Positions 26,154-34,958 of a DNA stretch of 46,745 bases are shown one piece after another. The notes under the pieces were generated by a model that saw only the letters and a list, made by a program, of their open reading frames with translations, did not search any database and was not told the origin of the DNA. The first letter of the stretch is position 1; each line of letters opens with the position of its first letter. Origin of the DNA: Acidobacteriota bacterium (GTDB lineage Bacteria > Acidobacteriota > Terriglobia > Terriglobales > Acidobacteriaceae); NCBI GenBank assembly GCA_021793405.1, contig JAJYSV010000030.1, positions 1 to 46,745 of the forward strand. Direction: 5' to 3'. The translations under genes and the position numbers were made by a program.

Positions 26154-27782
26154 ATGTCCGATCATGCGCCATCGCCGCAGGAATTGGTCCAGATCACGTA
26201 TCAGCCCAAAGGAAGCACAGATTGGCTGGAACCGGTTGCCACTCTGTCCAAAGGGAGGTACTGCTACAGCGCGGCCGCCAAAAACCTGAACGCCATGGAT
26301 CTGCCCAACCCACGCGAGTGGCAACCCTTTGAAGAAGATTGGAAGCTACCTCCGGACTGGCAGAAAATCATCCTGAACGGCATGCAGGCGAGGCTGAAAA
26401 AGTTCCGCTCCTTCCGGCTGTTCATGGATATTTGCGTGCGCTGCGGGGCCTGCGCCGACAAATGCCATTTTTACCTCGGTTCCGGCGATCCGAAAAACAT
26501 GCCAGTTCTGCGGGCCGAGCTGATGCGTTCGGTCTACCGTCGCTATTTCACCGTCGCCGGTCGCTTGTTTGGCAAATGGGCGGGTGCGCGCGATTTGACC
26601 GTGCCGGTGCTCAAGGAGTGGTTCTACTACTTTTATCAATGCACGGAATGCCGCCGCTGCTCAGTCTTCTGCCCCTACGGCATCGACACTGCGGAGATCA
26701 CCATGATCGCCCGCGAGCTGCTGAACCTGGTGGGAGTGAACGTCAACTGGGTGATGGAGCCGGTGGCCAATTGCTACCGGGTGGGCAATCACCTGGGAAT
26801 CCAGCCGCACAGTTTTGTGAACAGCATTGAGATGGCTGTGGATGATATTGAGGACCTGACCGGCATCCGTATCGAGGTCCCCATCAACCGCAATGGCGCG
26901 GAGGTCCTGTTTGTCATGCCCTCAGCGGACTACTACGGCTCGCCGCATTACTATACCCTGCTCGGCTATTTGATGCTGTTCCATGAGATCGGGCTGGACT
27001 ACACGATCAGCGCCTACGCGGCGGAGGGCGGCAACTTCGGACTGTTCGCCTCCAACGAGATGATGAAGCAGTTGAATTACAAGATCTACGCCGAGGCCAG
27101 GCGCCTGGGCGTGAAGTGGCTGTTGGGCGGCGAGTGCGGCCACATGTGGCGCGTACTCAATCAATACATGGACACCATGAACGGCCCCGCGGATTTCCTC
27201 GAAGTGCCGGTCTCCCCCGTCACCGGAACGCGGTTTGAGAACACCCGCTCCACCAAGATGGTGCACATCTGCGAATTCACTGCCGACCTGATCCACCAAG
27301 GCAACCTGAAGTTGGACCCGAGCCGCAACGACCAATGGCGGGTGACCTTCCACGACTCCTGCAACCCGGCGCGCGGCATGGGACTGCTGGAGGAGCCGCG
27401 CGCCATCATCCGCAGCACCTGCAACCAGTTTTATGAGATGCCGGAGAACACCATCCGCGAACAGACCTTCTGCTGCGGCAGCGGCGCCGGTCTGGGCACG
27501 GATGAAAACATTGAGATGCGGATGCGGGGCGCATTGCCCCGCGCCAATGCCGTCAAGTATGTACAGCAGCGCCACGGAGTGAACATGCTGGCCTGCATCT
27601 GCGCCATTGATAAAGCCACGCTGCCCACGGCAATGAACTACTGGGTGCCTGGAGTCGAGGTGGGCGGCGTGCATGAGTTGCTCGGCAACGCCCTGGTGAT
27701 GCAAGGCGAGAAAGAGCGCACCACAGACCTGCGCAGCGAGCCTCTAAAAGAAAAAGAAAAGGAGGCGCCAGTCCATGCGTAA
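26154..27782 (+). CDS. dsrK: DsrK, HdrD-like iron-sulfur protein
   Basis: The 542-residue product has two [4Fe-4S] motifs, C94/97/100/104 (CVRCGACADKC) and C163/166/169/173 (CTECRRCSVFC), and the CCG-type catalytic region with HDSCNPARGMG and TFCCGSGAGLG, as in heterodisulfide reductase HdrD. DsrK is the cytoplasm-facing catalytic subunit that reduces the DsrC trisulfide. The start ATGTCCGATC lies two bases after the dsrM stop. The end is rich in Lys/Glu. Confidence 0.95.
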   Translation: MSDHAPSPQELVQITYQPKGSTDWLEPVATLSKGRYCYSAAAKNLNAMDLPNPREWQPFEEDWKLPPDWQKIILNGMQARLKKFRSFRLFMDICVRCGACADKCHFYLGSGDPKNMPVLRAELMRSVYRRYFTVAGRLFGKWAGARDLTVPVLKEWFYYFYQCTECRRCSVFCPYGIDTAEITMIARELLNLVGVNVNWVMEPVANCYRVGNHLGIQPHSFVNSIEMAVDDIEDLTGIRIEVPINRNGAEVLFVMPSADYYGSPHYYTLLGYLMLFHEIGLDYTISAYAAEGGNFGLFASNEMMKQLNYKIYAEARRLGVKWLLGGECGHMWRVLNQYMDTMNGPADFLEVPVSPVTGTRFENTRSTKMVHICEFTADLIHQGNLKLDPSRNDQWRVTFHDSCNPARGMGLLEEPRAIIRSTCNQFYEMPENTIREQTFCCGSGAGLGTDENIEMRMRGALPRANAVKYVQQRHGVNMLACICAIDKATLPTAMNYWVPGVEVGGVHELLGNALVMQGEKERTTDLRSEPLKEKEKEAPVHA

Positions 27783-27805
27783 GAACCCCAGGCGTAAACA
27801 ATCTC

Positions 27806-28201
27806 ATGCGTAAGAAAATTGGCATTCTGGCTGTCCTGCTGGGCTTTTTCATTCTGGTGACCTTCCCCTTGTGGCACAGCGTGGGCATGCGGCATTCCCT
27901 TGAGCCGCCCAACCTGGTGCTGCCTGCAAACCAGAAAAACTGCGTCATGCCGGTCGCCTATATGCGGTCTTCCCACATGTTCCTTCTGCTCAATTGGCGG
28001 GAGCTGGTGGTCCGTCACGACCAGCACACTTTTCGGTCTTTTGACGGCAAGAGCTACAACATGAGTTTGACCGGGACCTGTCTGGGCTGCCACAACAAGC
28101 AACAATTTTGCGATCGTTGCCACACCTACATGGGCGTCCAGACTCCGAATTGCTTCAACTGCCATGTAGACCCCATGGCGCTGCGCGGAGGCATGCGATG
28201 A
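27806..28201 (+). CDS. dsrJ: DsrJ, triheme cytochrome c
   Basis: The 131-residue product has an N-terminal membrane anchor or uncleaved signal (IGILAVLLGFFILV) and three CxxCH heme c motifs at 92-96 (CLGCH), 102-106 (CDRCH) and 116-120 (CFNCH). The single extra cysteine Cys46 (KNCVMP) lies where DsrJ is known to use Cys as a distal heme ligand. It sits in the periplasm in the DsrMKJOP complex. Its start repeats the end of dsrK: CATGCGTAAGAA occurs at both places, 30 bases apart. The stop overlaps the dsrO start. Confidence 0.94.
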   Translation: MRKKIGILAVLLGFFILVTFPLWHSVGMRHSLEPPNLVLPANQKNCVMPVAYMRSSHMFLLLNWRELVVRHDQHTFRSFDGKSYNMSLTGTCLGCHNKQQFCDRCHTYMGVQTPNCFNCHVDPMALRGGMR

Positions 28202-28962
28202 ACATCACACGCAAACAATTTCTGGGGCTTGCGGGGGCCTCCATCCTGGTCGCCGTCAGCGGCAAGCAGGTGCTGGCCGAATTGGAAGGCGAGCGGCAAG
28301 ATGGCAAGCCGCGACCGCGCAAGCAGTATGCCATGATCGTCGATACTCGCAAGTGCAGCACCCTGCCCGACTGCACCAAGTGCATCGACGCTTGCAATAG
28401 CAGTCACAACGTCCCGGTAATTCCCAATCCTGAACATGAGATCAAGTGGATATGGAAAGAAGAGGTCGCGAATGTTTTTGAGGCGCAACAAATCCCCTAT
28501 CTGGAAACCACGCTAAAAGAGCGGGCTACGATAGTGCTCTGCAACCATTGCGACAACCCGCCCTGTGTCCGTGTCTGCCCGACCGGGGCCACATGGAAGC
28601 GCGAGGAAGACGGCATCGTGATGATGGACTGGCATCGTTGTATCGGCTGCCGTTATTGCATGGCCGCCTGTCCGTACGGCTCGCGCAGCTTCAACTGGAT
28701 CGACCCGCGCACCGAGCTGAAGGTGTTGAACCCGGCCTTCCCGACCCGCACCAAGGGTGTAGTGGAGAAATGTGTGTTCTGCTACGAGCGGCTGGCCCTC
28801 GGCCAAGGGCCGGCGTGCGCGGAGGTATGTCCGGCGAAGGCCCTGATCTTTGGCGACTTGAACGATCCACAGTCCGAAGTGCGAAAGATGCTCGGTTCCG
28901 GGCTGACGCTGCGGCGCCGGCCATCGCTCGGCACTGGGCCCAACATCTACTACATCCTTTGA
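28198..28962 (+). CDS. dsrO: DsrO, periplasmic ferredoxin-like subunit
   Basis: The 254-residue product has a signal region (MNITRKQFLGLAGASILVAV) and ferredoxin clusters in the pattern of DsrO/NrfC: CSTLPDCTKCIDAC, CNHCDNPPCVRVC, CIGCRYCMAAC and CVFCYERLA. It works in the periplasm with DsrJ and DsrP. The twin-arginine motif is TRKQFLG, Arg-Lys instead of Arg-Arg, which may lower Tat use but is tolerated in some proteins. The start overlaps the dsrJ stop as ATGA. Confidence 0.93.
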   Translation: MNITRKQFLGLAGASILVAVSGKQVLAELEGERQDGKPRPRKQYAMIVDTRKCSTLPDCTKCIDACNSSHNVPVIPNPEHEIKWIWKEEVANVFEAQQIPYLETTLKERATIVLCNHCDNPPCVRVCPTGATWKREEDGIVMMDWHRCIGCRYCMAACPYGSRSFNWIDPRTELKVLNPAFPTRTKGVVEKCVFCYERLALGQGPACAEVCPAKALIFGDLNDPQSEVRKMLGSGLTLRRRPSLGTGPNIYYIL

Positions 28963-28972
28963 GGTGGTTGTG

Positions 28973-30211
28973 ATGTTCATGCTGGAAAAAGCCGTGACCG
29001 GAAGCAGAAAGTACTGGACGTGGATTTCCGCGCTGCTGCTGGTGATACTGGTCGCCTTCTACTACTACATGCGCCAGTTCGACTACGGCCTGGGACTGAC
29101 CGGTATGGGCCGAAACATTTCCTGGGGCCTGTACATCGGCCAGTTCACCTTCATGGTGGGAGTGGCCGCCTCGGCGGTGATGGTGGTGCTGCCGTACTAT
29201 CTCCACGACCATAAGGAATTCCACCGCATGACCATCCTAGGGGAGTTGCTGGCCGTTGCTTCCGTCGTGGTGTGCATGCTCTTCATCTTTGTCGACATCG
29301 GCCAGCCGATGCGCATCCTCAACGTGCTTTTGTATCCGCAGTTCCACTCCGTGATGTTCTGGGACATGGCGTCGCTCAGCGGCTATTTGCTGCTAAACAT
29401 CATCATTACGCTGGCGGCGCTGCACGCCGAACAAAAAGGTTTGCCCGTGGCGCGGTGGGTGAGGTATGTGATTCTGCTCTCGATTCCGTGGGCGGTTAGT
29501 ATCCATACCGTGACGGCATTTCTGTATGCCGGTCTTCCAGGACGGCCATTCTGGCTTACCGCGATCATGGCCCCGCGCTTTCTGGCCTCCGCGTTCGCAT
29601 CGGGTCCGGCGCTGCTGATCCTGCTTTGTATGCTGGTCCGACGGCTGACGGGTTACGATGTGGGCCGCAAGGCCATTGACGCCCTCGCCGTCATCATTAC
29701 CTACGCGATGGCGATGAATGTTTTTTTCCTGTCGCTGGAAATCTTTACGGCGTACTACAGTCGCATCCCCGACCTGACGGAGGACTTCAACAACCTGTAT
29801 CTGGGCATCGGACCCCATTCCACCCTGCTGCCGTGGGGACGCGCTTCCATTGTGCTGATGGTGATTTCCCTGGGAATGTTGCTGCTGCCGCGCCTGCGCA
29901 GAAACCATGTCACGTTGGTGGTGGCCTGCGTGGTCACATATCTCGCTCTCTGGATCGACAAAGGCATCTGCCTGGTGGTTGGCGGCTTTATGCCCTCTCC
30001 GTTCGGATTCGTCAGCCGCTATGTTCCCACTTTTCCGGAGGTGATGATCACCGTGGGCGTCTATGCCATCGGCATCCTGATGGTCACGGTGCTGTACAAA
30101 GTCACGCTCGCGGTGAAGGCCGCCGACCCGACGCAGTTTGCTTATGTTCCGGAGGACAAGCACAAGGCTACGCCGGCTGTCGGCACACTGGCAGCGACCG
30201 AAGTGAAGTGA
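28973..30211 (+). CDS. dsrP: DsrP, NrfD-family integral membrane protein
   Basis: The 412-residue product has about ten hydrophobic segments, for example ISALLLVILVAFYYYM, GVAASAVMVVLPYYL and VMITVGVYAIGILMVTVLY, typical of the NrfD/PsrC-like DsrP. DsrP binds quinone and closes the membrane part of DsrMKJOP. I start at the ATG at 28973, eight bases after GAGG; in-frame GTG codons at 28964 and 28970 and an ATG at 28979 are alternatives. The C-terminal tail (VPEDKHKATPAV) is cytoplasmic or flexible. Confidence 0.92.
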   Translation: MFMLEKAVTGSRKYWTWISALLLVILVAFYYYMRQFDYGLGLTGMGRNISWGLYIGQFTFMVGVAASAVMVVLPYYLHDHKEFHRMTILGELLAVASVVVCMLFIFVDIGQPMRILNVLLYPQFHSVMFWDMASLSGYLLLNIIITLAALHAEQKGLPVARWVRYVILLSIPWAVSIHTVTAFLYAGLPGRPFWLTAIMAPRFLASAFASGPALLILLCMLVRRLTGYDVGRKAIDALAVIITYAMAMNVFFLSLEIFTAYYSRIPDLTEDFNNLYLGIGPHSTLLPWGRASIVLMVISLGMLLLPRLRRNHVTLVVACVVTYLALWIDKGICLVVGGFMPSPFGFVSRYVPTFPEVMITVGVYAIGILMVTVLYKVTLAVKAADPTQFAYVPEDKHKATPAVGTLAATEVK

Positions 30212-30344
30212 GTGCGTCCATGAACGAGTCAAGAAGTGCGTCAAGGTGCGGAGATACGGAGAAGCATGCCGGCGCGGTCGGGAAAAGCAAGCATGGTGGA
30301 ACTGCGAGTGCCTCCAAATCAAGCGCTCGAGGAGATGAGAAGTT

Positions 30345-31292
30345 ATGACGACATTCTTCTACATAGCGATTTATGTTGCGTTGGCCGTGTTTCTGGCGGC
30401 TTGTGCGGTGCGTGTGGTCAGCTATGCTCGCGCGCCCATCCATCTGCGATGGGAGCTGTACCCTGTGCCTCACGACGATCCGGCACTGGTAAAGCATGGA
30501 GGTTCGTACTTTGAAGTCACGGATTGGTGGAAGTTCCCGTTGCACGTCAACCACCTGGGCGATCTGAAGGTGATGGTCCCTGAGATCCTGCTTCTCAGGG
30601 GGCTAAAGAAATTCAACCCGGTCCTCTGGTATAGCTCGTTTCCGTTTCACTTCGGGCTCTATCTGCTGATCGGGTCCATAGCCATGGTCTTTGTGCATGC
30701 GTTGCTGCCAACCGCGGCCGTTGCTTCGTGGATCGTCATGACCGCAACGGTTCTGCGCGACCTGATCCTGATTACCGCGGTGCTGGGTTCGGCGTTGTCC
30801 ATCCTGGGGGCGATCGGTCTTCTGGTGCGCCGCTTCACGCACCCAAAGCTCCGCAACTACACGACCCCGGCCGATATTTTCAATCTGATTTTTTTCATCG
30901 TCGCCTTTGGATTTCTCTGGGCCGGCTATTTCCTCAGGCAGCCCAGCCAGGCCGGTCCTCTGGCCATCGCCCATGGCCTGCTGCACTTCGACCGCACCGT
31001 TCCCGTGTCCATATTGCTGGCGGTGGGACTTGGCCTGAGCGCTGTGCTGCTGGCTTATATCCCGCTGACGCACATGTCGCATTTTATTGCGAAGTATTTC
31101 ACCTATCACTCCGTCCGCTGGGATGACGAGCCCAATCGCCCGGGAAGCAAAATTGCGGTGAAGATCGCGGAGTACCTTACCTACCGGCCCACATGGAGCG
31201 CAGCGCACGTTGGCGCCGACGGCTCCAAGACCTGGGTCGAAGTGGTTTCGAGCGCTCCGCCGAACCTGCTAAAGAAGGAGAAGAGATCATGA
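30345..31292 (+). CDS. dsrM2: second DsrM-like cytochrome b membrane protein
   Basis: The 315-residue product is a NarI-like membrane protein with about six hydrophobic helices (TTFFYIAIYVALAVFLAACA, FHFGLYLLIGSIAMVFVHAL, VSILLAVGLGLSAVLLAYIP) and histidines for b-type heme, followed by a soluble tail. It is a second DsrM, found with a second DsrK in some reducers and related to the Tmc/Hmc membrane subunits. A ribosome site GAGGAGATGAG precedes the ATG after a 133-base gap, so the pair may be a separately tuned unit. Its end overlaps the dsrK2 start. Confidence 0.85.
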   Translation: MTTFFYIAIYVALAVFLAACAVRVVSYARAPIHLRWELYPVPHDDPALVKHGGSYFEVTDWWKFPLHVNHLGDLKVMVPEILLLRGLKKFNPVLWYSSFPFHFGLYLLIGSIAMVFVHALLPTAAVASWIVMTATVLRDLILITAVLGSALSILGAIGLLVRRFTHPKLRNYTTPADIFNLIFFIVAFGFLWAGYFLRQPSQAGPLAIAHGLLHFDRTVPVSILLAVGLGLSAVLLAYIPLTHMSHFIAKYFTYHSVRWDDEPNRPGSKIAVKIAEYLTYRPTWSAAHVGADGSKTWVEVVSSAPPNLLKKEKRS

Positions 31293-32977
31293 ACGGCGAA
31301 GTCAAGACGCCCACATCAAGTTTGTCCAGTGAGCAGAAGGCCGCTCCGCCTTCCACTGGCCCTCTGGTGGAAGGCCGCCCGGTGAAGATCTCCGACATGT
31401 CCCGAGACGAACGCCAGCCGCTGGTGAAACTGGGGCTGCAGGATCTGAAACCGCTCCCCACCCCTCTCGATGATTTAGAGAACAGCCATCCCTTCGCGCC
31501 GCTCAGCGAGAAGACGATGGCGCAGTACGAGTGCCTCCTGGACAATACCTGCGCGGTGAGCATTCCCAAACCCAAAGACCGCGAGGAAGAAAATGCGCTT
31601 GTGGCCAAGTTTCTCTCCGGACTGGAAAAGCTGTTTCGCAAAGAAGACAACTGGACATTCCTTCAGCCGCTGCTGCTGACCATGGAGCATTGCGTCAAAT
31701 GCCAGACCTGTTCGGACGCCTGCCATATCTACGAAGCCAGCGGCCAGAACGAACTCTATCGTCCGACCTATCGCTCGGAAGTCTTGCGTCGCCTCTACTT
31801 CAAGCATGTCAAGGGCGGTGGTCTGCTCTCTGCCTGGCAGCATGGCGACATCGAGATCAATTGGCCGCTGGTGGCCCGCTTGATTGAACTCTCCTATCGC
31901 TGCAACCTGTGTCGCCGCTGTGCCCAGGCGTGTCCTATCGGCGCCGACAATGGCCTGGTGGCGCACGAGCTCCGCAAGCTGTTCAGCCAGGAAATGGGCA
32001 TCGCTGCCAAGGAACTTCATGACAACGGCTCGATGCTGCAACTGCGCGTGGGCTCTTCGACCGGCATGACCCCGGAAGTGGTGAAGGACAACATTGCCTT
32101 CATCGACGAGGAAATGAGCGAGAAGACCGGCATTGAGGTGAAGACGCCCTGGGACGTGCAGGGTGCGGACATTCTGCTGATCCACAACGCCGGAGAAATC
32201 CTGGCGTGGCCGGAGAACCCCGGCGCATTCGCCACCATCATGAAGCTGGCCGGGATCAGTTGGACGATGTCTTCCGAGGCGGTCGGCTACGACTCGATCA
32301 ATTACGGACTGTGGTACGACGACGTGCAGTTTGCGCGAGTCGCTGCCAAGCACGCTGAGATTGCCCGCAAGCTGGGCGTCAAGAAAATCGTGCTGGGTGA
32401 ATGCGGACACGCGCACAAGGCGCTCAGCGTCATTGCAGACCGCATTTTGTTGGGCGACGCCAATGTTCCGCGAGAGAGTTCGATGACCTTGCTTCGGGAG
32501 ATTGTAGTGAGCGGCAAACTGGCCTTCGACCCCAGCCGGAATGATTTTCCGGTCACGCTGCACGACCCCTGCAACATGGTGCGGTTGATGGGAGTCGTGG
32601 AACCTCAGCGCGAAATCGTACGAAAGCTATGTCCCCAGTTCCGTGAGATGACTCCCCATGGCGTAGACAATTATTGCTGCGGCGGCGGCAGCGGCTTTGC
32701 CATCATGGGCGGCCACAATTTTCCCGATTGGCGTTTCCAAGTCGCTGGACGCAAGAAGATGGAGCAGATCCTAAATGCATTCTCCGATTGCATGGCCCCT
32801 GAAACTCCAAAGTACCTTTGTGCCCCTTGCAGCAACTGTAAAGGGCAATTCCGCGACATGCTGCAGTACTTCGGTCTATGGGAATCCAACCGCATTCTTT
32901 ATGGCGGACTGGCCGAACTGGTGGTCAACGCCATGGTAGACGTCAAACCCGGCTTCCTGGAATGGGAGTGGCACTGA
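31289..32977 (+). CDS. dsrK2: second DsrK-like iron-sulfur protein
   Basis: The 562-residue product has two ferredoxin motifs (CVKCQTCSDACHIY and CNLCRRCAQACPIG), then HDPCNMVRLMG, NYCCGGGSGF and CAPCSNCKGQF, the CCG-type catalytic cysteines of HdrD/DsrK. An N-terminal Pro/Ser-rich stretch of about 50 residues (PTSSLSSEQKAAPP) is not in the first DsrK. With dsrM2 it likely forms a two-subunit menaquinol-thiol/disulfide reductase; DsrC or another disulfide could be the substrate. The ATG overlaps the dsrM2 stop. Confidence 0.88.
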   Translation: MNGEVKTPTSSLSSEQKAAPPSTGPLVEGRPVKISDMSRDERQPLVKLGLQDLKPLPTPLDDLENSHPFAPLSEKTMAQYECLLDNTCAVSIPKPKDREEENALVAKFLSGLEKLFRKEDNWTFLQPLLLTMEHCVKCQTCSDACHIYEASGQNELYRPTYRSEVLRRLYFKHVKGGGLLSAWQHGDIEINWPLVARLIELSYRCNLCRRCAQACPIGADNGLVAHELRKLFSQEMGIAAKELHDNGSMLQLRVGSSTGMTPEVVKDNIAFIDEEMSEKTGIEVKTPWDVQGADILLIHNAGEILAWPENPGAFATIMKLAGISWTMSSEAVGYDSINYGLWYDDVQFARVAAKHAEIARKLGVKKIVLGECGHAHKALSVIADRILLGDANVPRESSMTLLREIVVSGKLAFDPSRNDFPVTLHDPCNMVRLMGVVEPQREIVRKLCPQFREMTPHGVDNYCCGGGSGFAIMGGHNFPDWRFQVAGRKKMEQILNAFSDCMAPETPKYLCAPCSNCKGQFRDMLQYFGLWESNRILYGGLAELVVNAMVDVKPGFLEWEWH

Positions 32978-33063
32978 TCGGTTTCCTCGGGGAGCGAGCA
33001 GAAAGCTTCCGGTGCGGATGGCGCGACGGAACCGCGGACAGCGCGGATACAGAGGAAGGCACG

Positions 33064-33897
33064 ATGCTTGGCAAGGTCTATCTCGTAGGTGCGGGACCGG
33101 GAGACCCGGAGTTGTTGACGGTGCGGGCAGCGCGGATTCTCGGTGAGGCGGAGGTGGTCCTGCACGATGGCCTGGTTTCTCGGGAAGTTGTGCAACTGGC
33201 CGTCCACGCCCAGGTCATCGATGCCGGAAAACGGTGCGGTAACAACAAGCGGGTAACTCAGGAACAGATCAACGCGATGCTGGTGGAACACGCCCGGCGC
33301 GGGCGAATTGTCGTGCGGCTGAAAGGCGGCGATCCGCTGATCTTTGGCCGCGCGGGGGAAGAGGTCGCAGCGCTGCAGGCTGCCGGAATTGCGTATGAGA
33401 TTGTGCCTGGAGTGACCACGGCTTCCTGCGCAGCGGCGGCCGCGGGAATTTCCCTTACGTATCGCAGAGGGGCCTCTTCGCTGGTCTTTCTGCCCGGCCA
33501 CGGGGGACAGGGAAAGTCCGGAAACGATTGGCCGGACCTCAACCCCAAAGGGGCGGATGCGCCCGATGTCACGGTGGCGGTGTACATGCCCGGCACGGAC
33601 TACGCCGCCTTGCGAGACCGATTGCTGGCCGCCGGGATGGCCCCGTCCACGCCCTGCCTGTTGGTTTCCGGCGTAGGCACCGATGCGAGCCTCTCCCACC
33701 GAACGACTCTCGCGGAGTTGCCCAGTGCTCCGGACCTTCCCGCTCCAAAAATCCTGCTTGCCGGGGAAGTGGTGCGGGCCGTTCCCATGACCCGCCATCA
33801 CGCGAGCCAGCCGGACATAGAAGCGGAAGAACTTGACGTGCTGCACAACGAGCAATGGCTGGAACAAGAATTTGACGTACTGGTGGAAAAGGCATGA
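33064..33897 (+). CDS. cobA: uroporphyrinogen-III C-methyltransferase (SUMT)
   Basis: The 277-residue product has the SUMT signatures VYLVGAGPGDPELLTVRA (residues 4-21), VVLHDGLVS, RLKGGDPLIFGRAGEE and EIVPGVTTASCAAAAAGI. It makes precorrin-2 from uroporphyrinogen III with SAM, the first step to siroheme of DsrAB and to cobalamin. ATG at 33064 follows AGAGGAAGG; the longer upstream frame lies inside dsrK2. It is followed by the barrel gene and dsrN, so cofactor supply is built into the dsr run. The next enzyme in the route, at 5411-5833, is decayed here. Confidence 0.93.
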   Translation: MLGKVYLVGAGPGDPELLTVRAARILGEAEVVLHDGLVSREVVQLAVHAQVIDAGKRCGNNKRVTQEQINAMLVEHARRGRIVVRLKGGDPLIFGRAGEEVAALQAAGIAYEIVPGVTTASCAAAAAGISLTYRRGASSLVFLPGHGGQGKSGNDWPDLNPKGADAPDVTVAVYMPGTDYAALRDRLLAAGMAPSTPCLLVSGVGTDASLSHRTTLAELPSAPDLPAPKILLAGEVVRAVPMTRHHASQPDIEAEELDVLHNEQWLEQEFDVLVEKA

Positions 33898-34039
33898 CGT
33901 TGCCTGGGTGGGGGCCGCAATCGCCGAAGACGGGACACGCAACGCCTGACTTCAGACTGAGGTTCGTCCACGGATGGTTTGAACAGAGGCCCTGATCTTG
34001 GTTGGAGAAAACGGAAGACCTGTGATCCACGCACCGTGG

Positions 34040-34876
34040 ATGGATCGGCTTGAAAAGCGCTGTTGCTGTGTCCGCAGGCTCCTCCTTCTTTTGGCTGTCA
34101 CTTGCCTGGCTGGTGCGCAGAACACCTTTGTCAACCGATGGCTGGACAATGTGACGCGCATCCAAAACGAGGAGCCGCACTGGATATCCCCGCTGGTGAT
34201 GACCACCCCTCGCCTGGAACAAAAGCTTCGAGAGGACATTGCACGCCATCAGATCCTGGGTGGCAATGTCTGGATATTCGACGACGGCAAGGGATTGGAG
34301 TTCGTTCCGGCGCGGCACCTTGCGCTGACCTTCAACCTGCCGCCGTACCTGCAATACAATGCCCCCCAAACCAACGATGGTTTTGGAGATGTCAGTTTCC
34401 TGCTCAAGTACCGATTCCTGGCCAGGAATGAAACGAGCGGCAATTATATTGTGTCAGCCTTTCTCGGGGGCAGCGTTCCCACAGGTTCCTACAACAACGG
34501 AAAGAACAGCGCCACCGTTACGCCCACCCTGGCAGGAGGCAAGGGCTGGGGAAGGTTTAATCTGGAAGCCTCCTTGGGCGGATCGTTGCCGGTGGATAGT
34601 GTCGATACCGTGGGTCGATGCATTCTGTGGGACACTGTGGCCGAGTACAAACTCTATCGAATTTTCTGGATGGAAGCGGAATCCAATACGACCTTCTACA
34701 AGGGTAGATCGAACGACGGCACGACACAGGAGTTTGTTACACCAGGTTTCCAAATTGGCCGCATTCGGCCTCGCAAGCGCACAGGACTGACGTTCGGCGC
34801 GGGCATGCAGATCGCAACATCCCACTATCACTGCTATAACCATGCGCTGATCCTTAGCGGCCGCTACTCGTTTTAG
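34040..34876 (+). CDS. putative outer-membrane beta-barrel protein inside the dsr locus
   Basis: The product (about 278 residues) has a basic, hydrophobic N-terminal signal (RRLLLLLAVTCLAGA) and then alternating aromatic/polar strands typical of a barrel: GDVSFLLKYRFLARNE, NYIVSAFLGGSVPTGSY, LTFGAGMQIATSHYH. It ends in GRYSF, a C-terminal Phe as in outer-membrane beta-signals. It resembles transporter-like barrels of the phenol-degradation/MetA type (PF13557-like), without a clear assignment. I start at the ATG at 34040; the frame is open from a TTG at 33998, and neither has a good ribosome site. A role in moving a sulfur compound or cofactor is only suggested by its place between cobA and dsrN. 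Confidence 0.65.
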   Translation: MDRLEKRCCCVRRLLLLLAVTCLAGAQNTFVNRWLDNVTRIQNEEPHWISPLVMTTPRLEQKLREDIARHQILGGNVWIFDDGKGLEFVPARHLALTFNLPPYLQYNAPQTNDGFGDVSFLLKYRFLARNETSGNYIVSAFLGGSVPTGSYNNGKNSATVTPTLAGGKGWGRFNLEASLGGSLPVDSVDTVGRCILWDTVAEYKLYRIFWMEAESNTTFYKGRSNDGTTQEFVTPGFQIGRIRPRKRTGLTFGAGMQIATSHYHCYNHALILSGRYSF

Positions 34877-34958
34877 AGAATTGAGAGTTGCTGCAATATA
34901 CATCTGAAGGCGTCATTCTACGCGGCGCTTGCGCGAAGCGAAGTACAATGTGAGGACA

